Assembly: GCF_032050975.1 (NCBI RefSeq)
Contig: NZ_CP116967.1
Coordinates: 620,001 to 684,000 of the forward strand
Length of the DNA stretch: 64,000 bases
Reading direction: 5' to 3'
Source: Candidatus Nitrospira allomarina
Lineage (GTDB): Bacteria; Nitrospirota; Nitrospiria; Nitrospirales; UBA8639
Part shown: one piece after another, positions 28,541 through 38,652 of the stretch
Layout of the letters: each line of letters opens with the position of its first letter
Numbering within the stretch: position 1 is the first letter of the stretch
Notes under the pieces: generated by a model
What the model was told of the DNA's origin: nothing
Seen by the model: the letters and a program-made list of their open reading frames with translations, nothing else
Databases searched by the model: none
Translations under genes and position numbers: made by a program

Positions 28541-29257
28541 ATGGCTCATTTCCTCAGTACCAACCCAACTCCAGAAGAACTCATCGCGGTCAATCGATCC
28601 ATGGAGGGCCAAACTCCTCGGAAGATTGTCGAGACCGCGATTGCGGAATATGGGGGAACGATTATTCTGGCCTGTAGTTTTGGGGCCGAGGATGTTGTTC
28701 TAGCCGATATGATGTTCCGCTCAAATCCAGGCAGCACACTCTTTTATTTGGATACCGATTTTTTATTTCCTGAAACCCATGCCGTTCGGGATCGGATGAT
28801 TCAACACTATCAGCTAAAGGATGATCAGATTATTCAGGTCAAATCTACGCTCAGTCCTTCCGAACAAGCCGCAGAGTTTGGGGAAGCCTTATGGCTGCGG
28901 GATCCCGATCACTGTTGCTCACTGCGAAAGGTTGAGCCTCTCACGCGCATCCTGGCAAAGTATGCAGCGTGGATAACGGGGATTCGGCGTGATCAATCAC
29001 CCACGCGTGCCAATGCCGGTATTGTGGACTGGGATACAAAGTTTGGCCTTGTGAAATTTAACCCCTTAGCCGCCTGGTCATGGGAACAGGTCTGGGAATA
29101 CATTCGCACGAATGCCGTTCCCTATAATGCATTGCATGATCAACACTATCCCAGCATTGGATGTACCCATTGCACCGCACCTGTCATGCCAGGAGAAGAC
29201 CCACGCTCCGGACGATGGAAAAGTTCGGGAAAAACCGAATGTGGGCTTCATCGATGA
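28541..29257 (+). CDS. cysH: Assimilatory adenylyl-sulfate (APS) reductase
   Basis: This 238-residue protein of the PAPS/APS reductase family has the adenylyl binding ILACSFGAEDVVLADM and DTDFLFPET. It carries the CC...CxxC cluster ligands (DHCCSLRK and IGCTHCTAPV), which mark the 4Fe-4S type that uses APS directly. The catalytic Cys is in the C-terminal ECGLHR. It reduces APS to sulfite and AMP using thioredoxin. The gene starts six bases after the siroheme reductase stop. Confidence 0.94.
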   Translation: MAHFLSTNPTPEELIAVNRSMEGQTPRKIVETAIAEYGGTIILACSFGAEDVVLADMMFRSNPGSTLFYLDTDFLFPETHAVRDRMIQHYQLKDDQIIQVKSTLSPSEQAAEFGEALWLRDPDHCCSLRKVEPLTRILAKYAAWITGIRRDQSPTRANAGIVDWDTKFGLVKFNPLAAWSWEQVWEYIRTNAVPYNALHDQHYPSIGCTHCTAPVMPGEDPRSGRWKSSGKTECGLHR

Positions 29258-29336
29258 TAATCGAGCCACAGACACATATCGTCATTCATGATTTGACTTT
29301 TATTTTCCTCAATCAAGTAGCTATTGGAGAGCGCCA

Positions 29337-29750
29337 GTGAAAAAAATTGCCGTCATTATTACCAGAGGGGGATGGAACAACCTTTTCCAAGCCTGTGAGT
29401 GGATCGCCTTTGCAGCGGCCAGTGGCATCGAGGTGAGTGGCTATTTTCGAGACGAAGCCGCAGGTCGAATGACCAAAACCAAGATCAAAGAACTCACCAT
29501 GTCCTCGGAGTTTAAAGGGCGAGAAGGCTTTGTTCGTGAACTCTTGAAAAAGGAAGATAAAGCGGACCTCTCGAAACTCATGCAAACCTCTAAAGAAAAA
29601 GGAAACGTCAAATTTGCGGTGTGTACGGATTCTCTGAAATATTTCGGGGTGAAAGTCGAAGAGCTCATTCCGGAATTAGATGAAGTGCAAACCGCCGAGG
29701 CTTTCTGGAAAGAAGCTGTTCTTCCCGCTGACCAGGTTTTGACCTTTTAA
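29337..29750 (+). CDS. DsrE-like family protein
   Basis: The 137-residue protein starts at GTG 29337 after TTGGAGAGC. It has the DsrE/DsrF-like Rossmann-type fold: MKKIAVIITRGGWNNLFQACEWI, ASGIEVSGYFRDEAAG and VKFAVCTDSLKYFG. DsrE-family proteins move persulfide sulfur or act as accessory factors. One Cys (FAVCTDS) sits where some members carry the sulfur. Between cysH and cysD, it probably works with the TusA domain of the reductase. Confidence 0.82.
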   Translation: MKKIAVIITRGGWNNLFQACEWIAFAAASGIEVSGYFRDEAAGRMTKTKIKELTMSSEFKGREGFVRELLKKEDKADLSKLMQTSKEKGNVKFAVCTDSLKYFGVKVEELIPELDEVQTAEAFWKEAVLPADQVLTF

Positions 29751-29764
29751 CCCGGAATCATGGC

Positions 29765-30853
29765 ATGGATCATCTAATTGCAAAAATTGGAAAAGGGCTA
29801 AAGGGGGCCAAGGATTTGACCTGGGATGAGGCCAAGCTTGCTCTGAACGCCATTATTGAAGGGCAAGCCACTGACGTTCAGGTGGGAGCGTTTTTGATGG
29901 CCATGCGTATCAAAACCGAATCCATCAGCGAACTCGCCGCCTTCACCACCACGGTCCGCAGGTGGGCGCCACCGATTCCACTCCCGCATGCCGAAAACAT
30001 TGTGGACCTTCCACTCTATGGAGAAAAACACAACACCATCCATGTGGTCCTCGCCGCAAGTCTTGTCGCGGCTGCAGCCGGCGCAGGTCTCTTCATGCAT
30101 GGCGTAGAAAACCCCGACCTCCTTTACGATCTCCCTCAAGTCCTCCGTCACTTACAGCTTCCTATCGCCAATACTGCGGCTGAAGCAATTGAACATGGCG
30201 CTCAATCGCCCTGGGTGTATATGGATTTAGCCGGATATCATGCACCATTAACCAAATTACTGGACCTGCGTCAGTCGTTCGGATTGCAAAATTTGTCCCA
30301 TCAGGTGTCCAGACTCCTGAACCCTGCCAGGGTCGGCTCACAAGTCATCGGAATTTCCCATCCTCCATACCTGGATAAAATGGTGGAAGCTTTGGACATG
30401 CTGGGCGCGAAACGGGCATTGATAATTCAAGGAGTCGAAGGATTTCCCGAACTGTCCCTTTCCACTCCCTCCTTAGCGCGCGAATTACGAAGCGGGCATA
30501 TTTCATCGTTGGTCTTTCGTCCCGATGATGCCGGGTTCCGATCCGGACCATTTCAAGCCATGAGTTCCACCATCAATGGGCCGGGATCCGGGAACCCCCA
30601 ACATGAAGCCCAATTGATCACGCAATTACTCGTCGATCGCCAGAAAGGCGACCGACGGAACTGGGTGATCATGAATGCAGCCTTACTGATGTATGCCGCA
30701 GGGTTGGCCTCCTCTCTCGCACAAGCCACACCGCTTGCCCAGGATACACTGGATTCCGGAAAGGCCGGAGCGTTTCTTACCGCCTTGGCCCAAGGGCGCC
30801 CTCCACAGTCCACATTCGTTGTCCCCCCTTCACCGGCGGTGGTGCCCGCATGA
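29765..30853 (+). CDS. Anthranilate phosphoribosyltransferase-like protein, TrpD2/YbiB type
   Basis: The 362-residue protein has a helical N-terminus ([33 protein letters not shown]) and a glycosyltransferase family 3 alpha/beta domain. The glycine-rich phosphate loop of true TrpD is replaced here by [19 protein letters not shown], and the active-site HGVEN is kept as FMHGVEN. TrpD2 proteins such as YbiB bind nucleic acid and lack TrpD activity. It overlaps cysD by four bases, so it belongs to the sulfur operon; its role there is unknown. Confidence 0.85.
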   Translation: MDHLIAKIGKGLKGAKDLTWDEAKLALNAIIEGQATDVQVGAFLMAMRIKTESISELAAFTTTVRRWAPPIPLPHAENIVDLPLYGEKHNTIHVVLAASLVAAAAGAGLFMHGVENPDLLYDLPQVLRHLQLPIANTAAEAIEHGAQSPWVYMDLAGYHAPLTKLLDLRQSFGLQNLSHQVSRLLNPARVGSQVIGISHPPYLDKMVEALDMLGAKRALIIQGVEGFPELSLSTPSLARELRSGHISSLVFRPDDAGFRSGPFQAMSSTINGPGSGNPQHEAQLITQLLVDRQKGDRRNWVIMNAALLMYAAGLASSLAQATPLAQDTLDSGKAGAFLTALAQGRPPQSTFVVPPSPAVVPA

Positions 30854-31650
30854 AGCATATCCGCCAGTTAGAAGATCAAAGCGTCTATATCCTGCGTGAG
30901 GCCTACAAAAACTTTGACAACCTGGCCATGCTGTGGTCCATGGGCAAAGATTCTACGGTGTTGTTGTGGCTGGCCAGAAAAGCATTTTTTGGCCATGTTC
31001 CCTTTCCGTTACTCCATGTCGACACCAGCTATAAAATTCCTGAAATGATTGAATATCGGGATCGCCTCGCACGCGAATGGCGATTAAATCTGATCGTGGG
31101 CCAAAACAAAAAAGCCCTGGCCGAAGGGATGAACCACACAAGGGGACGAGTGGAATGTTGCACCGCCTTAAAAACCCTAGGGTTAAAACAACTGCTGGAG
31201 GAAAAGGGCTACACAGGGGTCATTTTGGGTGTGCGATCGGACGAGGATAGTACCAGGGCGAAGGAACGGTATTTCTCCCCGCGGGACAAAAACAATGAAT
31301 GGGATTTCCGCGATCAGCCCCCCGAACTTTGGGATCAATATAAACTTTCGTTTCCTCCGGGCACCCATATCCGGATCCATCCACTTTTGGATTGGACAGA
31401 GATCAATATTTGGGAGTACATCAAATTAGAAAATATTCCCTTTCTGGATAATCTCTACCTGGATCAAGGCACCGGCAAACGCTATCGCAGTCTGGGATGC
31501 GCCCCCTGTACGACACCAATTGATTCCACCTCGAAAAATGTGGATGAAGTTATCATTGAATTACGCAACACCAAGGTGGCGGAACGGGCAGGACGCGCAC
31601 AAGACGAAGGACGAGGGATGGAACAATTACGTAAAGATGGGTACATGTGA
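30850..31650 (+). CDS. cysD: Sulfate adenylyltransferase small subunit CysD
   Basis: The 266-residue protein has the PP-loop-type ATP pyrophosphatase motif [32 protein letters not shown] and the substrate-binding [13 protein letters not shown]-terminal [10 protein letters not shown] is conserved in CysD. It adenylates sulfate to APS, driven by the GTPase CysN. The ATG overlaps the trpD2-like stop, and the CysD stop overlaps the next start. Confidence 0.96.
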   Translation: MKHIRQLEDQSVYILREAYKNFDNLAMLWSMGKDSTVLLWLARKAFFGHVPFPLLHVDTSYKIPEMIEYRDRLAREWRLNLIVGQNKKALAEGMNHTRGRVECCTALKTLGLKQLLEEKGYTGVILGVRSDEDSTRAKERYFSPRDKNNEWDFRDQPPELWDQYKLSFPPGTHIRIHPLLDWTEINIWEYIKLENIPFLDNLYLDQGTGKRYRSLGCAPCTTPIDSTSKNVDEVIIELRNTKVAERAGRAQDEGRGMEQLRKDGYM

Positions 31651-33521
31651 ATATGACGGTCACACCAGCCAAAGGCCAATCTCACGACACTCCCCAGGAC
31701 AATTCCATCCAGGAGAGAATGAATATCGTGATCGTGGGTCACGTCGACCACGGCAAATCCACATTATTGGGTCGTCTGTATGCCGACACCGGAACCTTAC
31801 CAACCGGCAAGATTGAAAAAATCCAGGCCATTTGCAAGCAACAAGGCAAAGAATTTGAATACGCCTTTCTTTTTGATGCGTTTTTAGAAGAGCAACAACA
31901 GGGGATCACCATCGACACCGCCCGTACCTTTTTCTCCTGGGGCGGACGACAATACATTATTATTGACGCACCGGGACATAAGGAATTCTTGAAAAACATG
32001 GTGTCAGGTGCCGCTCGCGCCGAAGCGGCGCTCCTGGTCATCGATGCCCTGGAAGGGGTGCGCGACCAATCAAAACGCCATGGGCTGTTGCTCTCCATGT
32101 TAGGAGTCAAACAGGTGACCGTGGTGGTCAATAAAATGGATCTGGTCAATTACCGGGAAGACACCTTCCACGCCATCGAAAAAGAATACCGGGAATTTCT
32201 CACCCAATTGAACGTCATTCCCCAATACGTCATCCCCGCGAGCGCCAAACAGGGCATCAACATCATCAAATCAAGCCCGGAAACCCCGTGGTACACCGGA
32301 CCATCCGTATTGGATTCCCTGGCACATTTTCATCTGGAATCCAAGCGTGCCGAACAAACGCTTCGTCTTCCCATCCAGGATGTGTATAAGTTCGACGCCC
32401 GCCGGATTTTAGTTGGCCGGATCACGGCAGGAAAACTCAAGATTGGGGACCGGCTGGTCTTTTCCCCCTCCAACAAGTCGGCCAATATCGAAACAATTGA
32501 AGCGTTTAATATCGATCCACCGCCAACTCAAGCCGAAGCCGGCCAATCCGTCGGCATTACCCTGGATGAACAAATTTTTGTAGAGCGAGGGGAAATTGCG
32601 ACACACGATAATGCCAGGCCGTTGGTCTCTACCCGAATTCGTGCCAACTTGTTCTGGTTAGGAGGGCGACCCTTAGAAACCCGTCGGCCGTATGTCCTAC
32701 GACTGGCCACCAGAGAAGTCTCCTGCGAAGTGGCCACCATTCATCGCATTGTGGACGCCACCAACTTAGACGACCGACAGACGCAAACCACCGTGAAACG
32801 GAATGAAGTGGCCGATATCACGCTTCGGACCAAATCTCCCATCGCTTTTGATCTCTATGCGCAGTTCGAGACTACCGGCCGCTTTGTGTTGGTGGATGAG
32901 TACGATGTGGCAGGAGGGGGAATCATCACGGAACTGGTCCAAGATGACCAGGAAGATTTTCGAACGGAGGCACGCGAACGGGATTCCGCATGGGTCAAGG
33001 GAGATGTGGGAGCCGAAGACCGGGCCCAATACTATGGACATCGAGCGGCTGTAGTCTTACTTACCGGGCCCGATGTGACCGCGAAAGGATTTCTGGCTCG
33101 GAAACTGGAAACCGTGCTCGTCGCGGAAGGCCGGCATGCCTATCTTCTCGCGCCGGAGAATCTGCAACGCGGACTTGATGCTGATCTCGTTGACACAAAA
33201 CCAGATGAAATCATCCGACGGTTTGGCGAAGTTGTGCGTTTGCTGACCGATACAGGCTCACTGGTGATTTCCACAACCAATGCCCTCAAAGAACCGATGA
33301 AACACATCGTGCAAACCGTGCAAACGTTGGTGAACCCGATCCCGGTCATCACCATCCACATGGCCAAAGATTTACAAGGGCCTCAACCGGATACCGATCT
33401 GATTTTCGCTGGGCCGGAAAATTTCGACGACTGCACCCACCAAATCATTGACTTGCTCAAATCCAGGGAGATCCTCACTGAACCTCCCAGGGGCCGTGCC
33501 GACTTCCAGTACTCCATTTAA
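31647..33521 (+). CDS. cysN: Sulfate adenylyltransferase large subunit CysN with degenerate APS kinase domain
   Basis: The 624-residue protein holds an EF-Tu-like GTPase: G1 [12 protein letters not shown]3 [13 protein letters not shown]4 VVNKMDLV. Beta-barrel domains follow to about residue 440. The last 170 residues align with CysC, but the P-loop GLSGSGKST is replaced by GPDVTAKGF and the catalytic DGDN loop by [13 protein letters not shown] phosphorylation is therefore unlikely. GTG 31647 overlaps the cysD stop; an ATG lies two codons later. CysN powers APS formation by GTP hydrolysis. Confidence 0.93.
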   Translation: MNMTVTPAKGQSHDTPQDNSIQERMNIVIVGHVDHGKSTLLGRLYADTGTLPTGKIEKIQAICKQQGKEFEYAFLFDAFLEEQQQGITIDTARTFFSWGGRQYIIIDAPGHKEFLKNMVSGAARAEAALLVIDALEGVRDQSKRHGLLLSMLGVKQVTVVVNKMDLVNYREDTFHAIEKEYREFLTQLNVIPQYVIPASAKQGINIIKSSPETPWYTGPSVLDSLAHFHLESKRAEQTLRLPIQDVYKFDARRILVGRITAGKLKIGDRLVFSPSNKSANIETIEAFNIDPPPTQAEAGQSVGITLDEQIFVERGEIATHDNARPLVSTRIRANLFWLGGRPLETRRPYVLRLATREVSCEVATIHRIVDATNLDDRQTQTTVKRNEVADITLRTKSPIAFDLYAQFETTGRFVLVDEYDVAGGGIITELVQDDQEDFRTEARERDSAWVKGDVGAEDRAQYYGHRAAVVLLTGPDVTAKGFLARKLETVLVAEGRHAYLLAPENLQRGLDADLVDTKPDEIIRRFGEVVRLLTDTGSLVISTTNALKEPMKHIVQTVQTLVNPIPVITIHMAKDLQGPQPDTDLIFAGPENFDDCTHQIIDLLKSREILTEPPRGRADFQYSI

Positions 33522-33799
33522 GTCAATCAGTCAGTTCGCATAAGGATCTGACTGAAAAAATCATTTCCACTCGTGGGACCCACGGTTGCTCAGGGGCGAA
33601 ACTCGCCCGTGTATCCAGACGTATCCTTTTGGTAAGACAAGAATCCATCCGTTTTCTTCCTTTGTAGGCACCGTCTGACTGAAAACTCAGATATCACGAG
33701 TGTGAAAGACGAGGAATTGCCATTATTATTTCGGCCCAATGAGCACATGCAAGTGTGCAACGGGTTGTGAAGGCTTCAAGTCATGATGACAAGTGCGAA

Positions 33800-36700
33800 T
33801 CAGCAACCTGTATCATAGCACGGCCTATTATCATTCTGTTCAATAATTTGGAAGCTGCCGCGCGTGTAGAACCAGTAGCGATAGGCACCCAAGGCATCAG
33901 GATTGCTGGGATCCAGCGGATGGAAGATGCCAAACGTGCCAGGATAGTGATAGGTGGTTTTATAATTCTGATCGTGGCCGGGACATGGATCACTTTGATA
34001 CTTGGCAAGCGTTAACGCCCAGATGCCCCATTGGTAGTTCCAGGGGTATTTACCGGCATCACTATCATGGCGGTCATCGTTGATGCGGCCGTTCGGGTAG
34101 TAGAGCACCGCGTTATTTTTGGCGTAAGTTTCCCACTCGCAGATCTCGTCACCATGATCATAGGCCGTATTTTTCACCACCCTGTCATGGCCCGTGTACG
34201 GAAGGTGTTGAACAACGAAGTTGGTGGGGAGGAGCTTCGCGTACAGTTCGCGCTGGACCGCCCGATCATAGCCTTCCAAAAGCAACCCGGTGACATTGTC
34301 GTCCCATGGAATCTGGCCGGCAAGCAGTGGCGCGGCCAGGGTCTTGAGCCGTCCCCAGTCGGTCACGAGGCGATCGAATTCACCTCCAAGAGAGACCAGG
34401 GTGGCCGAGAATTGATCCGCCAATTGATTCGCCAAATCCCCAGCCGCTATTTCCTGGTTCTCCTGTGCCTGCAGGGGCGTGCCGGCCGGCGAATTGGTAT
34501 GAGACGCGGCTTGATTGGCAATTGCGGTGCCGACGGTCAGCGCGACCTCGGTGCCGGCCGCCACAATCCCGCCTCCGGGAATCGCATTGAGCAAGCTGGA
34601 CCCAATACCGAAGACATCACTCAATATGCCTGTCCATGAGGCGGCATGCGCCGGGGTGGTGAGACCGACTTGCAGATTCTCTAAAACCATGTCGCCATCG
34701 TCTTGCAATAGCAGCGACACGTTGGCCTGCTGATCTTGGTACAGGCCAACAATATTGCTTTGGAAGAGGCGCGCCAGCGTGACGTATTGAAACTCGGTTG
34801 TGAGCTGCTGCACCATAGCCCCGAAATCTGCGGGACTGGAATTGGGGATTTTCGAGGGGTCGTAGGTCAGTTGTGGCAGTTTCGCCAGCCAGATATCGGG
34901 CGAGATGTTAAGGTTGACATAGACTGCGCGAATATCGGCGCAACACAGCTGACGGCTGATCCAATCGTAGACGGCCTTCGATCCCGCCGGATCGGGTCCG
35001 GGGAACGGCCAGGGCGTAGGATTCAGCAACGACGCCGACAAGATATCCGAGATCGTCGTCTTGCTCAGGTTGAGGCGGTGTCCGAACGATGCCGGACTGT
35101 AGAACCCCTGATTGTTCATACGCAGGAACCCTTCCATATCTGCGCCATGGCCCGCCCCGGTTGGAGGCGGAAATGCCTCCGTTTCACGCGCGATGATGGA
35201 GCTCATCTCGGCGCCCACCTGAGCTAGACCCGTGTCCGTGCTTTCTCCTCCGACACCGTCAACAAACGACCCGACCAGGGTGTAGTCGTCATACTGGAAT
35301 GGCTGGACCTGGGGGTTGTTGGCGAGATAGAAGACCTGCTGTGTTCCCCCCAGATTTCTGATCAACTGCGAAGCTTTGTACCAATTGGCACGCGCCGCAC
35401 AGGGCTCGTGGGTAACGGGCTGGCAAAAATAACTCGTATCGCCAAACGCGGCGACGAAGAAGAGATAGCCATAGGATTTGTAACCGGTGATCGTGTCATA
35501 CAGCATATTGACTTCACTCGCGTCACTCGTGCTGGGATAGGTCTGGTTTTGGACCTCGCTTAAATCCTTGCTATTCAAAATCAGGAGATGGAAACCGCCC
35601 TTGGCCCCGTTTAATGAACGCGAGGCATACGGAATACCGTCCACGATGATGGTATGAGTCTGCCCATTGGGCCCATCGGCGTCCGTTGCGGTAGAAAAGC
35701 TGATCAGTCGGTCATTTCGTGTGAAGGTATAATTATGGTGGTTGTCAGCAATCAGAGCGCCGGCGATGTTGCCGAGTTGTGACGGCCTCGCTCCCTTGGG
35801 TGCGGTGAAGGACGTATTGGGAAAGCCGAGACTGTCACATGCCGGACTACCGCCGCCATAGTTGGTGCCACTGCACGTTAAGCTTTCAAAAAAAGTACCT
35901 GGGGGTGGTGACGGTGGCGAGGACGTGGGTCCGAAGGGTACTTTATTTGATACGGAAGAGAACGCGATTTGCGCTGAACTCCCGTTGGCGTAGGCAAGTC
36001 TCGCGGAAAGACCTAGCCCATTCAGCATATTTTTAAAGGATTCGCAATCCTTTGGAAAATCATGACGATAAGCCTTAGAGCACGGAGTAAAGCCAATGGT
36101 TCCAAGACTTTGGATAAGTAGAATGCACCCGGCAGAAAGACAGTGTTCAGGCGTATAGACTACTGATTTATACAGCGGTGAATCGTGCCACCGGCCATCA
36201 CTGGAAGGCCGCTGATTAACTACCGAAACATTGGATATTACCGACAAATCCCAGCGCCTCATAAAGACGACCTGGAAACCGGCATTCGAACCGTCGCTAG
36301 GGACGGACGCCGGTATCAGCGTAGCTGCCGTGGGATCGTCCGGATCCTTGTAGAGCGCGATACGGTAATCCGTAGCCTTGTCGCCTGAGCCGGTGACCAC
36401 ACGGGTCTTAATGGGGACCAGCAGCGGCAGATTGGCCGCAGCGGAACTGTCACTCTGATGCTCATCAAGAAAAAAATGACTGCTTTCCCGGTGCGCTCCT
36501 GATTTTACGACAATCTGATTTTTGCCCCAATTGACCAAGGGCCGGTCGACCTCGGCCCGGCGAACACCTTCGCGGTCGGTCTCACCAAACCGCGAAGTAA
36601 TGTCAACGCCATCCAGCAATACCTGCATGGCCTTTACCGCATGAGGTGCCACGCGTACCTGGATGGTAATGGGTGTCGTGGTATGCGCCGAGGCATTCAT

Positions 36701-36835
36701 TGGGGACATGATCATGATAGATTTTCTCTGCGATGTATCGGTACTGGATTCCGCCAGCGAAATTGAGCTTCTGGTACATGCCTGCAGCAGAAGGCAGAAA
36801 CACATGACGTAAAGGTACAACCGACGATTTTTCAC
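33800..36835 (-). CDS. Large secreted lipoprotein of unknown function
   Basis: The 1011-residue protein has a signal peptide with lipobox LLQAC, predicting an anchored periplasmic or surface protein. Residues about 50-115 look like an Ig-like or FlgD-like fold (LLDGVDITSRFG). Residues about 405-465 (VDGIPYASRSLNGAKGGFHL and TSDASEVNMLYDTI) resemble the ILEI/PANDER-type domain. A Gly/Ala-rich hydrophobic stretch near 720-765 (GIGSSLLNAIPGGGIVAAG) may insert in a membrane. Many Cys are spread through the protein. The base composition appears richer in G and C than its surroundings, which hints at transfer. No enzymatic motif seen. Confidence 0.8.
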   Translation of the reverse strand: MKNRRLYLYVMCFCLLLQACTRSSISLAESSTDTSQRKSIMIMSPMNASAHTTTPITIQVRVAPHAVKAMQVLLDGVDITSRFGETDREGVRRAEVDRPLVNWGKNQIVVKSGAHRESSHFFLDEHQSDSSAAANLPLLVPIKTRVVTGSGDKATDYRIALYKDPDDPTAATLIPASVPSDGSNAGFQVVFMRRWDLSVISNVSVVNQRPSSDGRWHDSPLYKSVVYTPEHCLSAGCILLIQSLGTIGFTPCSKAYRHDFPKDCESFKNMLNGLGLSARLAYANGSSAQIAFSSVSNKVPFGPTSSPPSPPPGTFFESLTCSGTNYGGGSPACDSLGFPNTSFTAPKGARPSQLGNIAGALIADNHHNYTFTRNDRLISFSTATDADGPNGQTHTIIVDGIPYASRSLNGAKGGFHLLILNSKDLSEVQNQTYPSTSDASEVNMLYDTITGYKSYGYLFFVAAFGDTSYFCQPVTHEPCAARANWYKASQLIRNLGGTQQVFYLANNPQVQPFQYDDYTLVGSFVDGVGGESTDTGLAQVGAEMSSIIARETEAFPPPTGAGHGADMEGFLRMNNQGFYSPASFGHRLNLSKTTISDILSASLLNPTPWPFPGPDPAGSKAVYDWISRQLCCADIRAVYVNLNISPDIWLAKLPQLTYDPSKIPNSSPADFGAMVQQLTTEFQYVTLARLFQSNIVGLYQDQQANVSLLLQDDGDMVLENLQVGLTTPAHAASWTGILSDVFGIGSSLLNAIPGGGIVAAGTEVALTVGTAIANQAASHTNSPAGTPLQAQENQEIAAGDLANQLADQFSATLVSLGGEFDRLVTDWGRLKTLAAPLLAGQIPWDDNVTGLLLEGYDRAVQRELYAKLLPTNFVVQHLPYTGHDRVVKNTAYDHGDEICEWETYAKNNAVLYYPNGRINDDRHDSDAGKYPWNYQWGIWALTLAKYQSDPCPGHDQNYKTTYHYPGTFGIFHPLDPSNPDALGAYRYWFYTRGSFQIIEQNDNRPCYDTGC

Positions 36836-37255
36836 ATTATCCTCCGCTACCTAACAGAACTCGTGAATCGGTATATTTTTTTCGCGCACGTGGGCATCAA
36901 AAACTGATTGACGCAATTTTCAAACACTTGATCGAACACGTACCCCGGCAAAAAATAACGAAAAAAACAAACAGAATCAATCAATTTTGGACATTATTCG
37001 TCACGAATAGATGCCTGCAAGGAGCTTGAAAAAGGACGGTAGGCGTGAGGGCGCAAACTTGATGGTGGTACGGTCAGCGTCAATCCTTTCGAGGTTCATC
37101 AAGTTTCAGCAGATGGTGCCGTATTTGATGTCATTCCATACTCTCTCGTAGAGGTGATAGCTCACTTTGTGAGTTTGTCGATGAACATCTACAAGCCTCC
37201 TTTTAAACAGCGATCCTTCTAGAGAACCTCAAATTTCAAAACAAACCCGTTTCCA
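36836..37255. other. Intergenic stretch, no gene seen
   Basis: About 420 bases separate the sugE stop from the start of the large lipoprotein. It should hold the lipoprotein promoter. No hairpin terminator or RNA gene was recognised. Confidence 0.5.
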
Positions 37256-37576
37256 TCAGGAAGGATCAGACAACTTTAATCCCGCAATGCCCACAATAAT
37301 GAGAGTAATACAGAATAATCTGACCGCATTTTTCGGCTCATCAAATAGGAGAATACCCAGGAGAACCGTGCCCACGGCACCAATACCCGTCCACACCGTG
37401 TAAGCGGTTCCCATCGGAATTACCCGGAAAGCCAACGACAGGCACATCATACTCACGGCCATGGCCACCACGGTGCCAATACTCGGCCATAACCGGGTAA
37501 ACCCATCCGTATATTTCAATCCCGTGGCCCAGATAATCTCAAAAATTCCTGCTACCACCAACAACGTCCACGCCAT
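37256..37576 (-). CDS. sugE: SMR-family transporter, SugE/Gdx type
   Basis: The 106-residue protein has four membrane helices and the essential membrane Glu of SMR proteins (IFEIIWATGLKYTDGF). The Gdx/SugE subgroup signature is seen in GLKYTDGFTRLWPS and in IPMGTAYTVWTGIGAVG. Gdx proteins export guanidinium ion in exchange for protons. A guanidine riboswitch, often upstream, was looked for and not seen. An AGGAGTAGAGG ribosome-binding region precedes the ATG. Confidence 0.93.
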   Translation of the reverse strand: MAWTLLVVAGIFEIIWATGLKYTDGFTRLWPSIGTVVAMAVSMMCLSLAFRVIPMGTAYTVWTGIGAVGTVLLGILLFDEPKNAVRLFCITLIIVGIAGLKLSDPS

Positions 37577-37892
37577 AGACCTCTACTCCTTCCTCTTCTC
37601 TGCCTTTTACATTGAATGTCATCACCCATTCTAAAAATCATTCACAACCGAAAGAGATTATCCCAAAAAGAAGAAGCCGGGAACACTTAAAAAAACTTAG
37701 CCTGGAATGAAAGAAAACTGAGAGTGCTTCAGACTTCAAAGGCCTCCAGGTTTACCAGAACAATAAGGACGGAGTTGAAGGTTTTGTCCCCCTTGGCACA
37801 AAGTCGGTTGATCTTTCTTCTTTTGTGGCTATTCTATAAAAAGAACAAACTTCCAAAAGAAAATGTTTGTGAATTTAAAGGGAGAATCAGTG
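37577..37892. other. Intergenic stretch between sugE and ssrA
   Basis: This divergent gap of about 315 bases contains the promoter areas of sugE and ssrA. I found neither a gene nor a guanidine riboswitch fold. Confidence 0.5.
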
Positions 37893-37924
37893 TATAATAA
37901 AGAAACTCCCTGATTTTCAGGGAG
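37893..37924 (+). promoter_or_regulatory. ssrA -10 element and leader hairpin
   Basis: A perfect TATAAT lies at 37893-37898. A seven base-pair hairpin (CTCCCTG, loop ATTTT, CAGGGAG) at 37906-37924 lies in the leader between it and the mature tmRNA 5' end. No clear -35 box was found. Confidence 0.55.
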
Positions 37925-37944
37925 AAAAGGTTGAACGTTAACAA

Positions 37945-38295
37945 GGGGGTGACTGGCTTCGACGGGAATCAAGAGGTCAACAGAGCGTGTCGAGCTCTCG
38001 GAGTCTCGTAAAACCTTCGGGAAAACATTAAGTGCCAACGATAACTTGGCTCTCGCGGCTTAATTGACCGCGACGTCCCTCCTCTCTTTGCCTGCGGGTG
38101 AGGAAGGGGCGTCACACTGCAGGCTGGTCCAATGCCGGTGCTCAGCGGCGGCGGACGAGAACATTCTGGGCTAGCGGGTGCTCTAAGCCGGTCGGTGGGC
38201 GTGGGCAACTGCGAATAACAAATCATCGGCTACACACGTAGGGCTGTTGCGCTGAATGTTCTCGGACAGGGGTTCAATTCCCCTCACCTCCACCA
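37945..38295 (+). ncRNA. ssrA: Transfer-messenger RNA (tmRNA)
   Basis: The 5' end GGGGGTGACTGGCTTCGACG and the 3' end GGTTCAATTCCCCTCACC plus TCCACCA are the canonical tmRNA ends. The seven-base acceptor stem pairs fully with one G-U, and CCA is encoded. The tag reading frame runs from GCC 38034 to TAA 38061-38063 and encodes ANDNLALAA, which ends in the standard LAA degradation signal. tmRNA with SmpB rescues ribosomes stalled on broken messages. The 351-base length is usual. Confidence 0.98.
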
Positions 38296-38311
38296 ATCGG
38301 TCCCTGGATCA
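38287..38311 (+). repeat. Direct repeat at ssrA 3' end, left copy
   Basis: CCTCCACCAATCGG (38287-38300) and CTGGATCA (38304-38311) recur at 41053-41066 and 41070-41077. The repeat continues more loosely through the terminator and into the LAGLIDADG remnant. The 3' end of ssrA is a classic integration site for mobile islands. Confidence 0.8.
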
Positions 38312-38334
38312 TACGATCCAGGGACCTTTTTTTT
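38299..38334 (+). terminator. Rho-independent terminator of ssrA
   Basis: A perfect 12 base-pair stem (GGTCCCTGGATC with GATCCAGGGACC), loop ATAC, is followed by eight T. It begins four bases after the tmRNA CCA. Confidence 0.95.
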
Positions 38335-38397
38335 GAAGACCTGGCTTACAATGCCGCACATGTTGCAATGGTTTATCAAACCCTAAAAACCCTATGA

Positions 38398-38541
38398 GCG
38401 TATGGGGTAAGATATACCGCGAGGCTCATCGATGGTGAGGGAACCATTACCCTTTGCATCAAATCTCAGGATTGTCTAAGCATTTGGAAGAAATCAGCAT
38501 ATGCCCGCACACACTTCAAGACTGGGACTGCAGGGGGATGA
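38398..38541 (+). pseudogene. Remnant of a LAGLIDADG homing endonuclease, copy 1
   Basis: One frame, open between stops, reads YTARLIDGEGTITLCIK, which matches the first LAGLIDADG helix and strand of a homing endonuclease (usual form YLAGLIDGDGTITL). No start codon fits and the frame ends after about 47 codons, whereas a working single-motif enzyme has well over 100 residues. It sits just downstream of the tmRNA terminator and has a related copy at 41136-41297. Confidence 0.65.
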
Positions 38542-38652
38542 TAATTTGTGATTATCAGACAAGGCATCTTCCGACTTTCGATTTCGAAACTCAAATAATA
38601 TGCCTATTTTCCGTAATCATGTACATATCCAAATAGAACACGCAATCTCTGT

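Noticed and set aside
34031-35227. Plus-strand frames opposite the large lipoprotein
   Set aside because: Both are antisense to a long frame with signal peptide; they reflect G+C-rich codon shadows.
37577-37892. Guanidine riboswitch upstream of sugE
   Set aside because: Neither paired ACGR-loop hairpins nor a ykkC-like fold could be drawn in the leader.
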